Below are positions 35,299-47,837 of a DNA stretch of 64,000 nt, in pieces. This stretch comes from Athripsodes cinereus (taxonomy: Eukaryota > Arthropoda > Insecta > Trichoptera > Leptoceridae), in the NCBI GenBank assembly GCA_947579605.1, contig OX388319.1, positions 18,055,447-18,119,446 of the forward strand. Direction: 5' to 3'. The notes beneath the pieces are model-generated. The model saw only the letters and a list, made by a program, of their open reading frames with translations, searched no databases and was not told where the DNA came from. Each line of letters starts with the position of its first letter. Position 1 is the first letter of the stretch. Both the position numbers and the translations under genes were made by a program.

Positions 35299-35496
35299 GG
35301 GCATGGCATATGTGAAGACCATATGCACCAGTGGGGTTCGTCCTCTAGTCCTGAGTGTGAATGCGTCTCACAAAGCCAGACGACGAACCATATTGTGGAG
35401 TGCCTTCTGTATGGCTTTAAGTTTGGTTGGTGGGACATACATGAGGTGACCATCAATGCAGCCAACTGGCTGAAAAATTCACCATTGAATCTATAG
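35299..35496 (+). pseudogene. LINE ORF2 C-terminus fragment
   Basis: The plus strand reads MHQWGSSSSPECECVSQSQT, TNHIVEC and NAANWLKNSPLNL to a TAG at 35494. The CxC...Q(T)TxHI..EC...WL pattern is the zinc-knuckle-like end seen in many insect LINE proteins. It is in an otherwise gene-free region. Confidence 0.6.
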
Positions 35497-35965
35497 CACC
35501 AGAATCCCAAATGAATTAAAAAAAAAAAATTTTCAACTTTTCTGCCCCTTAAAACAGTTTCAAAAATACACACTGATTTATACAAATCTTATTTGCTTGT
35601 CCTATTTATTTTGGGTGCCTGTTATGCCTAGATACTTATCCCAGAGGCCCTGCAGTCCGTTTGGCTATTCTAAACAAAATCTTTCACAACACACGTTTGA
35701 CACCTGCTTTGCTAGCTTCTTCTGAAGTAGCCTGTAGTAGGTCCTTGAATTCTCCCACAGCTTCCAAAGATATGAGTGACAGCCTGTCTCCTGGCATGCG
35801 TTAGAATATTCCGAAGTTTTAGAAATGTTACCAATGATTTATCTATTATAACTTAAAAAGTCAAAAACACTTTACTTCGCACATACACACTATAACAATG
35901 TTAAAACATTTTTATTGCTAAATAAAATTAGTTATTGAAAATGATGGCAATAAATGTTTTATTCA

Positions 35966-36180
35966 ATTTAATAATTGCTTGATCTCCGCTTTTTTCTGGT
36001 AGTTTTCGAGTGTCCTATAGGAGGCAGGTATTCATAAAACATCACGTTTAGGATATTGAGATTTTCAGTCCAGTGATGAGGTATGCCATCCATTATGAAT
36101 GCCTTAACTTTTATTGGCACATAGAGGATGACTTGTATATTTATTACAACATTTGTGGGAGATGTCATGATGGTATGAAT
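35966..36180 (+). repeat. SINE-like family, diverged copy
   Basis: It carries TTTTCGAGTGTCCTATAGGAG, GATGAGGTATGCCATCC, TTATTGGCACATAGAGGATG and GATGTCATGATGGTATG in the family order. Confidence 0.65.
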
Positions 36181-36300
36181 GAATGTAAATAATTATGTTT
36201 CTCTTATTTTATTTCATTGTTTGGGGTATAATATGCACCGCGACCTATAAGATCTACTATACTCCCCTACTCAGCCTTCATGGTGTTGATGTCTCTCTTA

Positions 36301-36838
36301 TGTGGTGTTCTCACTTTGGCGAATATCGCTAGGGCACCAAAATATCGCCAGCCATTTGAACCGTGTGAACAAAATGACAGCTAGTCTGAAACGATAAAAA
36401 CCAGTAGAAACGATATCGTCTCGAGTTGACCACCTTCCAACTTTCTCGGCCTATTGAACGATTTGCACATGCGCAGATATGCGCGGCGTTTGTATCTATG
36501 GTAAAAGCTTTATAACCTATAAATTTTATAATGTTTCCCGCTTCGTGACAGCTGTTATCTTTTTTGTTGGTTTGTGGCGTTTGTTTCCTTAGTTAAAAGG
36601 CGCCTTATAACCTCTACTATAACATTTTCAACTAAAAATAAACACTTCGCGATCTCCATCTCGACGCCATTTTGAAAACAGTGTCAAAATCAAAGCGCAT
36701 CTGACAGATCGTTTCTATATCGGTGGACTTGTGTGAACAGGTTTGACGATCAATGGGCGTACGGCGAATTTTGTTTTTTCGCCTGGCGTTATATTTTGAA
36801 ATTCGGCTGGCGATATTCGCCAAATGTGAACACCCCAT
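36301..36838. mobile_element. PIF/Harbinger-type MITE, 538 bp
   Basis: The ends TGTGGTGTTCTCACTTTGGC and GCCAAATGTGAACACCCCA are inverted and the element is flanked by TTA on both sides (36298-36300, 36839-36841), the target preference of PIF/Harbinger. GGCGAATATCGC extends the inverted ends. No transposase is seen. Confidence 0.75.
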
Positions 36839-39800
36839 TACAAAAACTTGAAACAATATTACCAATGAATAATAATTGCAAAATGTGCTTAAAAGAGACA
36901 ATTTTTCACCGTACATTGGACAAATGTTTTGTTGATGTTGTAGGGTAAGGAATATGTCACTTATTGAAATATGATATATTATAACATAATATATCTCACA
37001 ACTAACAATAAATAATATGAATGAAAGAATTAATTATTATTATTATTATATAATTATGATGTACTATTGAATTAAACTATGTATAGGTAATTACATGTTA
37101 TCATATATACATATTGTATAAATATTATGATTATAAAATACTTATTACTGTATGTAGTCTTTGTACGATATAGTTAAATTAGATTATCTAATGATGAATA
37201 ATTTTAATGGAAGAAACACCAGAATCAATATTACTTATTTTGTGAACATTATTGCTATGTATTTAATATGAATCAAACAAGCATTCATTCACTTCTTTTT
37301 TAATTTATAACATAACATGATAAGTTAAGTTATGATGTAAATTAACAAGCATTATGATGAAGAGATTTCTGTGTTTTATCGTAAAAAATTGAGTAATTTT
37401 TGTGTTTATGAATAGCAACATTCTCAGAAAAAAATATAAATATTTCATTATGCTAAAATTTCTTCTCAGCAGTACCTGTAATATTGAAAATTATTAACTG
37501 TATTCGTAATTATAATAATAAAAATTGACATTACTTTGCTTATAACTTATCTTCAGGGAATGCCAAGCGATTATTTCAGTTAGTTATTTTTTGTGTTATC
37601 AAGTTTTGAATTTTACTGGAAGACTAGTTGTCCGATTCTATTACGTCTCAAAATAAATTTATATGTTGGATTTAACTAAGTTACACATCATTATGAGGAA
37701 ACTTGATTCCGTTGTTATTTATTTAAATAAAAATTTATTATGAATATGCAACATTATTTACGAGTCATTAATGTTGTAATTGTGGAGTTATCATTATTTT
37801 TGTTGTACTCAATATATTTTTTACGCCATATTTTATTTGCGGCATTGACAAGTTTTTATATTTTTTATAACGCTTTTGCAAATTGATTATTTGTTGTTGT
37901 GATACCTATATATTTGTATGTATATGTGGCGAGTAGGTACATGCCTACTCTACCCATTGATATAATTTTATTATCGAAGATGTGACTTATTTTGTTCCCC
38001 ATACATATATTATAATACAGACTTGTTCATACTGTAGACAAGCACATTATTTTATACTTGTTACAGTTGTTTATAATGAGAATTTTTTGTGTTCTAATAA
38101 TTTTCTAATTGAGTTGTTATACATGTCACTGGCAGTGTCCACACTTAGTGAACGAATGGTGCAAACAACTGTTTCATCTCTCTTTTCTTCCTGCTTTAAA
38201 TGTAAGCTAAAGAAAGAGATCTAACTAAATGTTTTCTTTATTTAAATTTTCAATGTTAACAGAGAGGAGAGAAGAGAGACAGAATTATAGACTTAAAAAG
38301 AGTGGACTCAACGTCACTAGTCAAAGTGTGTGTTGCTATGGTTACAGAATGGTCCAAATCGTCACCATATAATATTATCTACATGATTGATGTTCTTTTG
38401 TTTTGATTTGCTTAGCTTCAATTTATTATCTTGTGATAGTAAAGCCATATATATTTTTTATTTATGGATGGAACATTTATTTGCACCGTTTGTTCATTTT
38501 GTCTGGGCGCACTTACTCAGTAATCAATTAAATAAATTTATGATGTGTTTAGGAAACAAAATTTCAAAATAAGTAAGTCATGACTTTATTAGTATGGAAT
38601 TTCGAATCCTCTATGTATGTCACTGTGACTTCAAGGTCTCTAAATTGATTGTTAAAAGACCAAATTACCCATATCTTTAGTAAGTTTTACTGTACAAAGC
38701 TTATTAGTGTATTTTTTTTTAATGGAAAACAATTATTGTGCTTCAGATGGTAAGTTTATTTAAAATATTTCAAATTTAGTTTCATTTTAATTAAATTTCA
38801 TAAATTTTACAGTTTTTAAAATATGTACCAAAATTTTTCTTTCGAAATTATTCAATTTTAATTTTATTTTCCTTGTTCTTTGTTTTGTTTGCTCTCTTGA
38901 TCATTTCAATCACTCCATAAGATTGTAATATGTTACATTATCCCAATTGAAATGTGTCACTGTGACGTTGATAATAAATTACTCGGAGCACAAATTGTGT
39001 TTGGTATAATGTAATGTTCATTTGATTCTGATTGTATTATTATTAAGTTATTTTTAGTTTTAGTCTTTTGCTTCAGTGTATATTATGTATAGTATACATA
39101 CATTGTATACTATTTATGTTATGATTGTGTTGCCAGGTATACGATGACTGCCATTAGTAAATTGCAAAGGCATTATTTAAGTGAGACTTTCCTTTGGCAT
39201 GGTGCTAGACTGGCAACAACATTGTCTATTATTGCAAACATCGTTTAGTCAAATTTTTATTGAAAAAAGTCTGTTTTTTTTCATTTTAGTTCATAGAATG
39301 TGTTTAGTATGGAACATTCAAACAGTCATAATGATTACTTTTGCATTATGTATTGTTAATTCTACGTTTTATGAAAAAAATTCCAAATACAAAACAATTT
39401 GAATTGTTTTTGATTTTAAGGATGTAAATCAAAGTTGACAAACGCTAACACAACTAGCACTAGTTTTGTTATTGACTTTCAGTGTCAATAAACATTTTGT
39501 TTTATTATTTTATGAGTTGTGTGCTTTTTTTCTACAACTTTCTGTAAGTTGTCCATTCTGTGTACAGATCAACTTTAAAGTGGATAACAAATATATTTTC
39601 TGATAATTTTTTCTATACAATGTACTAATGTAATATTTGTATTATTGCGATATTTGATTCACGCTTTTTCCCTTCACTATATTTCAATAATATGCCGAGT
39701 GAGTTGATTATAATATTGTTAGTTTCAGTTAGTACAAAATAGGTTTGTATCTTTTGTAATACAAACCTCAACAAGGCAAGTGAATTAAATTGTTTTAAGT

Positions 39801-40074
39801 ACAAAAAATAAAGATATGTTTTTATTAACACCATTATATTCAATCCCAGTTTTTGTGAGTATGTCAATTTGTAGAACATAATTAATTCTTTATTTTAATT
39901 CGGATATGTTATTTACTTGTCTCAGAATGTTGTTTCAATTGAAGGGACTTTAAGGATGAAAATTTATTACTGGAATACGAAACCTTTCAAAATATTGAAA
40001 AAAAAGTGGTAGATATGTTTTTTATTTATTTATTTACAGAAATTTCCAGTCCTACTCACCTAGAAAATGCATAC

Positions 40075-40329
40075 CGTCGTTGGTTCAATGAAACTTCTTA
40101 TGTGCTCCAAACCAAATTTACAGGGGATGCCAAAAAACTGTTTAAAAGTCCACAGATCAACAAATGTAATCAAACTTATTAACAAATTCATTTAAAACTT
40201 TGACGTTTTTACATGATTTTGATAATAAGTTTGATTACATTTGTTGATCTGTGGACTTTTAAACAGTTTTTTGCGTCCCCTGTAAAATTTGGTTTGGAGC
40301 ACATAAGAGGTTTCATTGAACCAACGACA
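40075..40329. mobile_element. Palindromic MITE, 255 bp
   Basis: Arms of about 110 bases are almost perfect complements, from CGTCGTTGGTTCAATGAAAC inward to AATCAAACTTATTA, with a short central spacer. ATAC flanks both sides (40071-40074, 40330-40333). A half copy lies at 42323-42452. Confidence 0.85.
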
Positions 40330-41133
40330 ATACTTAATTTTGGTTAATTAGCCTGAAGTTAACCCTTTCTAAATGAAAAGCTTTACTCATTCAATATTTT
40401 ACTGAGAATTTCAGTGATAATTTTAATCAATACAGTTGGAATAATATTGATAATCTCCATTTATGAGTGAGGCGTCACTTTGTCAGGTTTAGCAGTTATT
40501 CCTTGTTCATGAGTACGGATAATTGGTTGTTTTAAACTTCCAATTAAATGTAGTTAAAAATGTACCATAAGGTTTCCCATTTATCATCAGTAAAGGTCAC
40601 AGAGTTATATAAAGTAATACGTATTTTATTTTAGTGGAAAATTGTTGTAAATGCATATTAGTTCCATCTATTATTGTATGATAATTATATCTGATTATTA
40701 TTTTTTTACATTATGTGATTTCATAATAATAATAGATAATGATACATATTTGTTATTTTTATATTTTTTCACAATGACGACAACTCTCAAATTTTGTTTT
40801 ATTTTTATATATTATCATGTAGTTTTAAGTTTTGTTTTATGTATAAATAAACAATAATTATTGTATTATATTATTAATAATATGTTATTTTATTATCATC
40901 AAAATATAATATTTTTGAGTTTGTGAAATAAAATAAAAAAACGCATTTTGTTGAATCATCCTGACACTTTGAATTTAATTTATGAAATTTGTGATTTATT
41001 AATCTAATCTAGTATACGTTTCAATATGACATGTACATTTTTATGGATTCATATTTTACAGATGTGGTTACAACACATGTAATGAATAAAAAATAATTTG
41101 GGGATATCAAAGAATTAGTATCAGTATGCAGGT

Positions 41134-41532
41134 CTTAAGGCCTTACTACACGCACAAGTATCACCACAGTTCTGTTTGCGCAAGCTTCTCGCACGAAAAC
41201 ACGGACGTAGCTACCACACGATACAGTTAAGTACGCGCAAGCCTCATTCTACCCGCAAACGTGAAGCGAGACCTATGGTAATTCTGCTTCAAACTGTTGG
41301 TGTCGAAGCGATAAAAGAAAGCGCGGCATGAACACTGAACACCCAACCACACGTGCAGGTAAGTACGCGCATGCCTGGCTTGCGCAGGTAAAATTTCAAG
41401 CAAGTCGAAAAGTCGCACTGCAGGGTTTGCGCGGGGTACAGTTTTACCAACTACACGCACGGTGTTCCGTGTACAAGTCGGCTTGCGCAGGCAAAACTGT
41501 GGTGATATTTGTGCGTGTAGTAGGCGCCTTAG
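41134..41532. mobile_element. GC-rich MITE, 399 bp
   Basis: The ends CTTAAGGCCTTACTACACGC and GCGTGTAGTAGGCGCCTTAG are inverted over about 50 bases (through GTATCACCACAG and TGCGCAAGC). The element is much more GC-rich than its flanks. The small open frames inside it are antiparallel shadows, not genes. No clear target duplication was seen. Confidence 0.75.
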
Positions 41533-42322
41533 CGAAAAAAGTTCACTGCTACATAATCCAACCAATACATTGCAATTTTTCACAAATCTGACCAAAGGCG
41601 GCAAATTTAAATTCGGAACTCATAATTTTATTTTTAAATTTTGTCACAAATGAAATTACTTTGGTTTAATTTCTTTAATGTAACTCATTTTTATGGCTGC
41701 CCTATTTGTAATAGATGTTATGATGATATAAATGTCAGGTTGATTCAGTACAAAATATAATGTACAGTAAAAATGCAACATTGTTTATTACATTTTCCTG
41801 CAATTCTAAGGATGATGATGACAGATATGTAAATTTGTAATGCACTTAGTATTTTTTGTAAATAATTTTATATTGTTATAATATCTATCCTGTTGTTTCC
41901 TTTTAGAATATTATATGTTGCAAAATTTATCTATTTTTTTCTGCTTTTCTTCTCACTTTAAACCTCACCTAAAACTTTAAGAGTATATTTTTTATCAAAG
42001 AACTTCGGCTTTCACAGTTTGTTATATATATACTGTTTTACCCATTGGATCACACCCATATAGCTCGGAACAATGTTGGAACATTTTATTTTAAGATAGT
42101 GTAACCAGGAAGGGTAGTGGTTTTTGAGACACTGCATTGTTTGAGATATTACAAAATAATTTAACATTTGAGAAAATATAACTGTTTAGGTCTTTTGGTT
42201 TTTGATGACGAAGTTTTTCATTTTTAAGTGCTATTATCCAAATATTGTCGATGTTGATTGTCCCGCTGTCGATGTATTCTGCATTTGTGACTTTTTACAT
42301 GAAAAATTGATGTAAAATTTTA

Positions 42323-42452
42323 GACGTTTTACATGAAATTGATAATAAATTTGATTACATTTGTTGATCTGTGAACTTTAAAACAGATTTTTTTGCGTCC
42401 CCTGTAAAATTTGGTTTGGAGCACATAAGAGGTTTCATTGAACCAACGACGA
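42323..42452. mobile_element. Half copy of palindromic MITE
   Basis: The segment matches the right arm of the element at 40075-40329 from GACGTTTTACATG to GAACCAACGACG, with about 95 percent identity by eye, and lacks the left arm. Confidence 0.85.
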
Positions 42453-44790
42453 TATACTTTTTGTTTTATTGTAAAATAAAATATAAACAGATATGTAGTT
42501 AAAATAACAAACTGCACCAGTACCCTTGAGACCGTAAGGACTGTTAAAGTTTACATAGCAAAATCATCATCAACAGAGTATTAGGATAGTGAAATTAAAC
42601 ACATAGTAAAATACATGAAAAATGTATGCATTATTAGTTATTTTTCTATAACAATGACATGGCCTGTCTTTAGAAAACCATAAAAAATCACAATGTTAAT
42701 CTAAAACATTAATTAACAATAATTACTAATTATATAATGTGGACACATAATATCTCATCTCGAGGTATATATGTAAAATAATAAATTATTTTCAGTAACT
42801 GACTGTATTACAATCAAATGGCAATATGCTGCAAGTCATAAAAAATCTAAAAATAAATGAGTCTAAATCTTGAACCCATTTATTGATCTGATCATTTATT
42901 CTATCTTCACAATACAAGCGCTTATTATAAAAAAAATCTTAAACGCAACATTTTACCAAATGATGGTGAGTTTATCATTCACATAAGCTACAAGAAGACA
43001 ATGCAATGCTAAATTATTCTATCCTGCAAAATATTTCCTAATTGTGAAATAAATTTATAAGAATAATCAAAATAGCAAATGAATGCAATTATATTGCATC
43101 AGTTCAAGGACACTATCAAAATCAGTTGATATTGAATGTTTACTTGTTCACGATATATTTATTGATAACCACAAAAGGTTTATTGCACTGTATAATAATA
43201 TCAATACGGGTTGCAAATAATAATGAAAATTTGTACTATATTCTTTATTCAGTTTTGATTGTCATTTATGGGAGTAGTTGTTCATAAAATTATTGAGTTT
43301 TAGTATGAAAACTAAGAGCAAAATACATATTATTAAAAAATTAATGCGTAGAAAGTGAATCTATTAGCACATACTACTGTGTCTTTCAAAACTTGAAATA
43401 TTTGTAAGAGTACAAATCCCTAGAGCGTTGATAAAACAAGGATTTTCTATTAGCGCTTATAGTATCTCAAATTTGGAAAAAACATTACAAACTTCAACCA
43501 GTTTTACGCAAAACAAATTTCAATATTCAATAAAAAATGGTTTTAACTTACGGTCGACTACCAACATAATAATAATATTCTAGACAACTTGTTTTGCACT
43601 GTTTTGTGAAAAATAAGAATTTTGTCCAAAACATAAATAAGTATCATTATTATAGTGGGCATGAGATTATGTTGACAAGGTATTTATAATTATTATCATT
43701 AAAACAATTTGGAATACATACCTACTTGATAATTTTCCAGTTATTATCAAGTGATAATATAATCACAAATTCTTGAAAACTGTTCTTTTGATCAAGATAT
43801 TTCTATAATTTTACATAATATGTAACTCGGTCTTAGTATGTCGGAGTATTGTTGGGATCTGATTGAACACTTAATAATTAAGTTGACACGCATAATATGA
43901 TTGATTTACTGAGTAAAATACATATTGCATTAGACTAGAGGTCATGGCTAAATATTATCAATCAATTATTATAAAAATAAACAAACAAATGATAATAAAA
44001 CCCAAACACCAAAAAAACTATATACACAACTTTGATATTCACGTAATCACAATATTTTTTTAAGAAAAAATTACATTTTATGCATCGTCAATAGTAAAAT
44101 AATAATATTATGTACAAAATTGCTAAGTAAGTAGGGCAAAAAATATTAAGATAGCAAAAATTTTATACATTTAATAATAATTTATCCTACAAAATAATCT
44201 ATAGGAATTTGCGTTCAATAATAATCTATGCTCCCTTAGGTCTTTATTTCTTCACATATAAGAACATGTTAAAAATAAATGGTAACCAAAATGTATTTGG
44301 AATATATTTAAAAATGTACACACAATATATATACTGAATAACTTATTGATTATTCATTGGAAATATGCGAAAGGTAGAAAAGTAGATTCTCTCTCAAACG
44401 ACAATATAAATATGAGAACGGTTTATACACTAGTACTGTAACAATTATAAAATGTATATTTGGAAAAAAAATCGTAACAAAGTTAATTCTTTGCTGAATG
44501 GATACATCTTGACATATTGGAAACATGTCTTTAGAGTTATACAAAATATATATATGTTTGAAAAGAACTTCTCATCACAACATAAACCATTATTAAATCT
44601 GTTTATTTATGTTAAAATTATTATTTAAAGATCAAATTTGGTTGCTCCTATGAAATAAATAATATTTTAAGGCAGTAAAAAGTAGCCAATTGAAAAACTG
44701 TCAAAATTTACACAATCTGTTTTGAGTATGTAACAATGACAAATTGATTTCATTAAATAAAATGATTCTGGTAATATATCGATAACATCT

Positions 44791-45024
44791 CAGAGCCCGT
44801 AGTCAAAACACACTTAAGCGTTTCGTTTTCGTTCGAATAGACGACGTTGTGAGAAAATGTAAATTTTCGTAGCTTCTTGTGTATTTTAGCTACGAAAATT
44901 GACACTTCTCGCAACGTTTCTAGCTACTTGTATATTTTAGCTACGAAAATTGACACTTTCTCGCAACATTATCTATATTCGAACAGAAACGTAATGCTAA
45001 AATGTGTTTTGACTTCGGGCCCAG
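44791..45024. mobile_element. MITE, 234 bp, with internal duplication
   Basis: The ends CAGAGCCCGTAGTCAAAACA and TGTTTTGACTTCGGGCCCAG are inverted with few mismatches. An internal block TATTTTAGCTACGAAAATTG occurs twice in tandem about 52 bases apart. The target duplication is not clear. Confidence 0.75.
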
Positions 45025-45174
45025 GTCTCAAACGTGATCTTAAACATATACATATATGTTTTCTGTATGAATAGAGTAATGGTATACAAATATGTGTTAA
45101 GTAGAATGCAAGTGTGTACAGCATGTATTCCCATATTATAATTTTATTCACGGTACAGCTATTGTCCAGTTAAT

Positions 45175-45196
45175 TCACTTTCCTTCATAACTGGTT
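45175..45196 (-). CDS. Possible PEX14 terminal mini-exon
   Basis: A minus-strand acceptor (tgtttccag) at 45197-45198 precedes a short open segment that, in the phase of the PEX14 exon ending at 47842, would add ITSYEGK and a TGA. A minus-strand AATAAA at 45148-45143 lies 27 bases further. A second acceptor six bases on keeps the frame. The evidence is positional only; the alternative is that translation simply ends at 47838. Confidence 0.25.
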
Positions 45197-45329
45197 CTGG
45201 AAACAAACAGAAACATTATTAAGATTAAATAATTTAACATTGTTTAATGATACCACATGGCTGACTCAGTTTTTAAGATGAAATGTTATATGAATATAAT
45301 ATGTATTTAAAATATTGTAAGAATGAGTG

Positions 45330-45632
45330 AATGCAAGAGAAGTATTGTCAATAGAATACGTGTAAATAAATTGAGATGGTTTGGTCATGTGAAACGAATG
45401 ATGAAGAGGATATACTTGTCTGAAAGAAGGGGTATAAGGAAGCGCAGGCGTCTAAGAACTATGTGACTTGACCTCATGGACCAAATTCTCAAGGACAGCC
45501 GTGTGTTGAGCAAGAAAAATCAATGTGCGTGCATGAGAAATTGTATGGACAGATCCATGTGGCGTTCCGTTCTCTCTGTCTACTGTGGTACATGGGATGC
45601 GGCTTGAGGGGATAGATATAGACAGATAAATG
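45330..45632 (+). pseudogene. LINE ORF2 3' tail fragment
   Basis: This copy matches the 360-760 fragment along its whole length: RIRVNKLRWFGHVKRM, a GRRRLRT-like segment, the GTGGCGTTCCGTTCTCTCTG block, and an end in ATAGATATAGACAGATA. Stops interrupt it. Confidence 0.7.
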
Positions 45633-46251
45633 TATTTAAAAACCCACATTCGGTAGATTTTTTTTCTCTCAATCTCAAAGGTGCTTGTTCAATCAATACC
45701 TATTTTTAGCAGTGTATATAAGAATTATTTCAAAGTGAAAGCTAGTTAAATGGTAGGTGAGAGATTATGAAAAAATCAAGAATAGGCACAATAATTTTGC
45801 AAGGTGAACTTTGTTCCTTAGTATATGTCTAGGAAGAGTTATTACTTAGAATAACTTCTCTCGATACATTTATGTAATAATGTCCCCTTTCTCGCAGAAT
45901 AAGTATAAAGGTCAAGGAATATAAAACTCTGTATTTGTACAGTTATATAACATTCATACAGTCTATAATTCATGCGCCAATTCATGTTAAAAAAAATTAT
46001 CTACAACTAAATTAATGACTAATAGACAATCAGCGATGTGTGTTGGATGTATTGTAACAAGGTTAGAGATGATTCCAATTAGTTTAATGTATTGCGAAGT
46101 TCTAATTTGAAGGAGTTATCAGTGGCATGAACTTGTGACCCAACAACTGGATCATGTCTCGTTACTGATCTTATCAATGTAAGAAAATATTTAGCTTGCA
46201 AATGAGTACAACTTATTACTGTTATCATTTGGTCATGCATGAGGAAAATGT

Positions 46252-46475
46252 AACAAATTTTAACATATTTAATATTAACACAAAATACTGTTAACTTTTC
46301 ACTATTAATTTTATTCATCTCGAGTACTTTCATCAAGTAGGCTTGATATATTCAAGAGAACTCTCTTCTCTTGAAAATATTAAGCCAACTTGAGGAAAGT
46401 ACTCGAGATTAATAAAATTAGTAGTGAAAAGTTAACAGTGTTTTGAGTTAATATTAAATATGTTCAAAATGTCTT
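46252..46475. repeat. Long inverted repeat (hairpin)
   Basis: Two arms of about 105 bases are complementary at roughly 90 percent, including GTTAACTTTTCACTA, CTCGAGTACTTTC and TTCAAGAGAA, meeting around 46360 with almost no loop. It is in the gene-free part downstream of PEX14. Confidence 0.8.
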
Positions 46476-47837
46476 TTCACAATGTGAACACACAAACCCT
46501 AGATCACATATTCAATTTTAGTGAAACGTAATGCAAGGGACATAAAGACAAAATACAACAATATAATAACATGATTTGACGACACAATGTTTTTATATTA
46601 AATATTTAACAGTGAAAAATTGTGAAGTTTTTTTTATTATTTTTGATAAATATTTCATTTACTGTATTTAGTAGACAGATTGCTCTGAGCTGGTGGACAA
46701 TAGTCGGCCTGGCTGGCAGATATTAGGAATTGGACTGCAATCAAATTAATATGATTTACTTGTAACAGATAGCTTAGGTGCTTTTGCATAGACAACATCG
46801 GTGGGGGAGATTTAACTCATTATCACCCGAGGTTCACAGGCAACTCCAAATAGATAATCCCATGATGTTATAGATAAACTATTTGAGGTAGAGTACTGAA
46901 CTGATTACGACCAGAGATATAACGTCGCATAAGGTGGACTAATTTCCAGTCAACTCTCAATTCAGAAATTGATTCAGGAATAATCCGAAAATCGGAAAAT
47001 ATTTCAAAACAGGGAGAAGTTCTTCATTTCAGTTAGAAATTGTGTATTTATTTTGTTATGTATATTAGACAAAGAAATATAAATAAATAAACCAAGTAAT
47101 GAAATAAAATAGTAACGATCCTGGTTTTTTAAGTAACAGTAGAAAAGAATGTGTTAGAAAAACTTTGTCCTAGGTATGTCTCATATTATGATAAAAAAAA
47201 ATTGTTGAAATAATATTTTTGCAATATCATTTAAATATTCAGATGTTATTAAATTGTATATAATATTTTTACAATAAAATAGCGGCATAAATATTTCAAA
47301 CTTATGCTATATATAAATAATAACACTTGATGTAAAGTATTTATATTATCAAACTGGTTTAGATTGGAATAACTTGATTTGTATGTAGTTATTATGTTTA
47401 TTTGATCTACAGGGCTATGATTACTTTTTAAATCAGATGTTTTCATAACAAATACAAATATCACAATATGAAGACGTTGGCTCTAATCTCCACTATGTCA
47501 ATATTACATTTTTACAATATACTAAAAGCAGTTTCAAAACAATGTTTTACACGGAAAATATTGCTCAATGAAATTGCCTTCGTGCATTATGACTAACAAA
47601 TGACGGCATTCACAAATTATATCAAAACTACTTTTGAGTAACCACTTTCATATTTTATAAGTATAGGGCCAATACAATATATCGGGTATGTACTGAATTA
47701 TGTGAATTCTGACCATGTAATGTAAACAATCTTTTAATACCTGACATTTGCAGGACACTCGAAAACTTACAGAAAAAAATGAGAGACCTCTACATATTTT
47801 TAAAACTTATACACTAATAAGAAAACAAAAATATTTC

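Larger units (their letters stand above)
30550..45140. other. Gene-free region between CTDNEP1 and PEX14
   Basis: About 14.6 kb without a supported coding exon. Its start is presumably CTDNEP1 3' UTR. It contains two hAT/Harbinger MITEs, palindromic MITEs, SINE-like and LINE fragments. A GC-richer patch at 31490-31680 has a 61-codon minus-strand frame with no recognised similarity. Confidence 0.55.

Noticed and set aside
41227..41653. Overlapping 125-, 87- and 63-codon frames on both strands
   Set aside because: They lie inside a GC-rich MITE and read through its inverted repeats; none resembles a protein.
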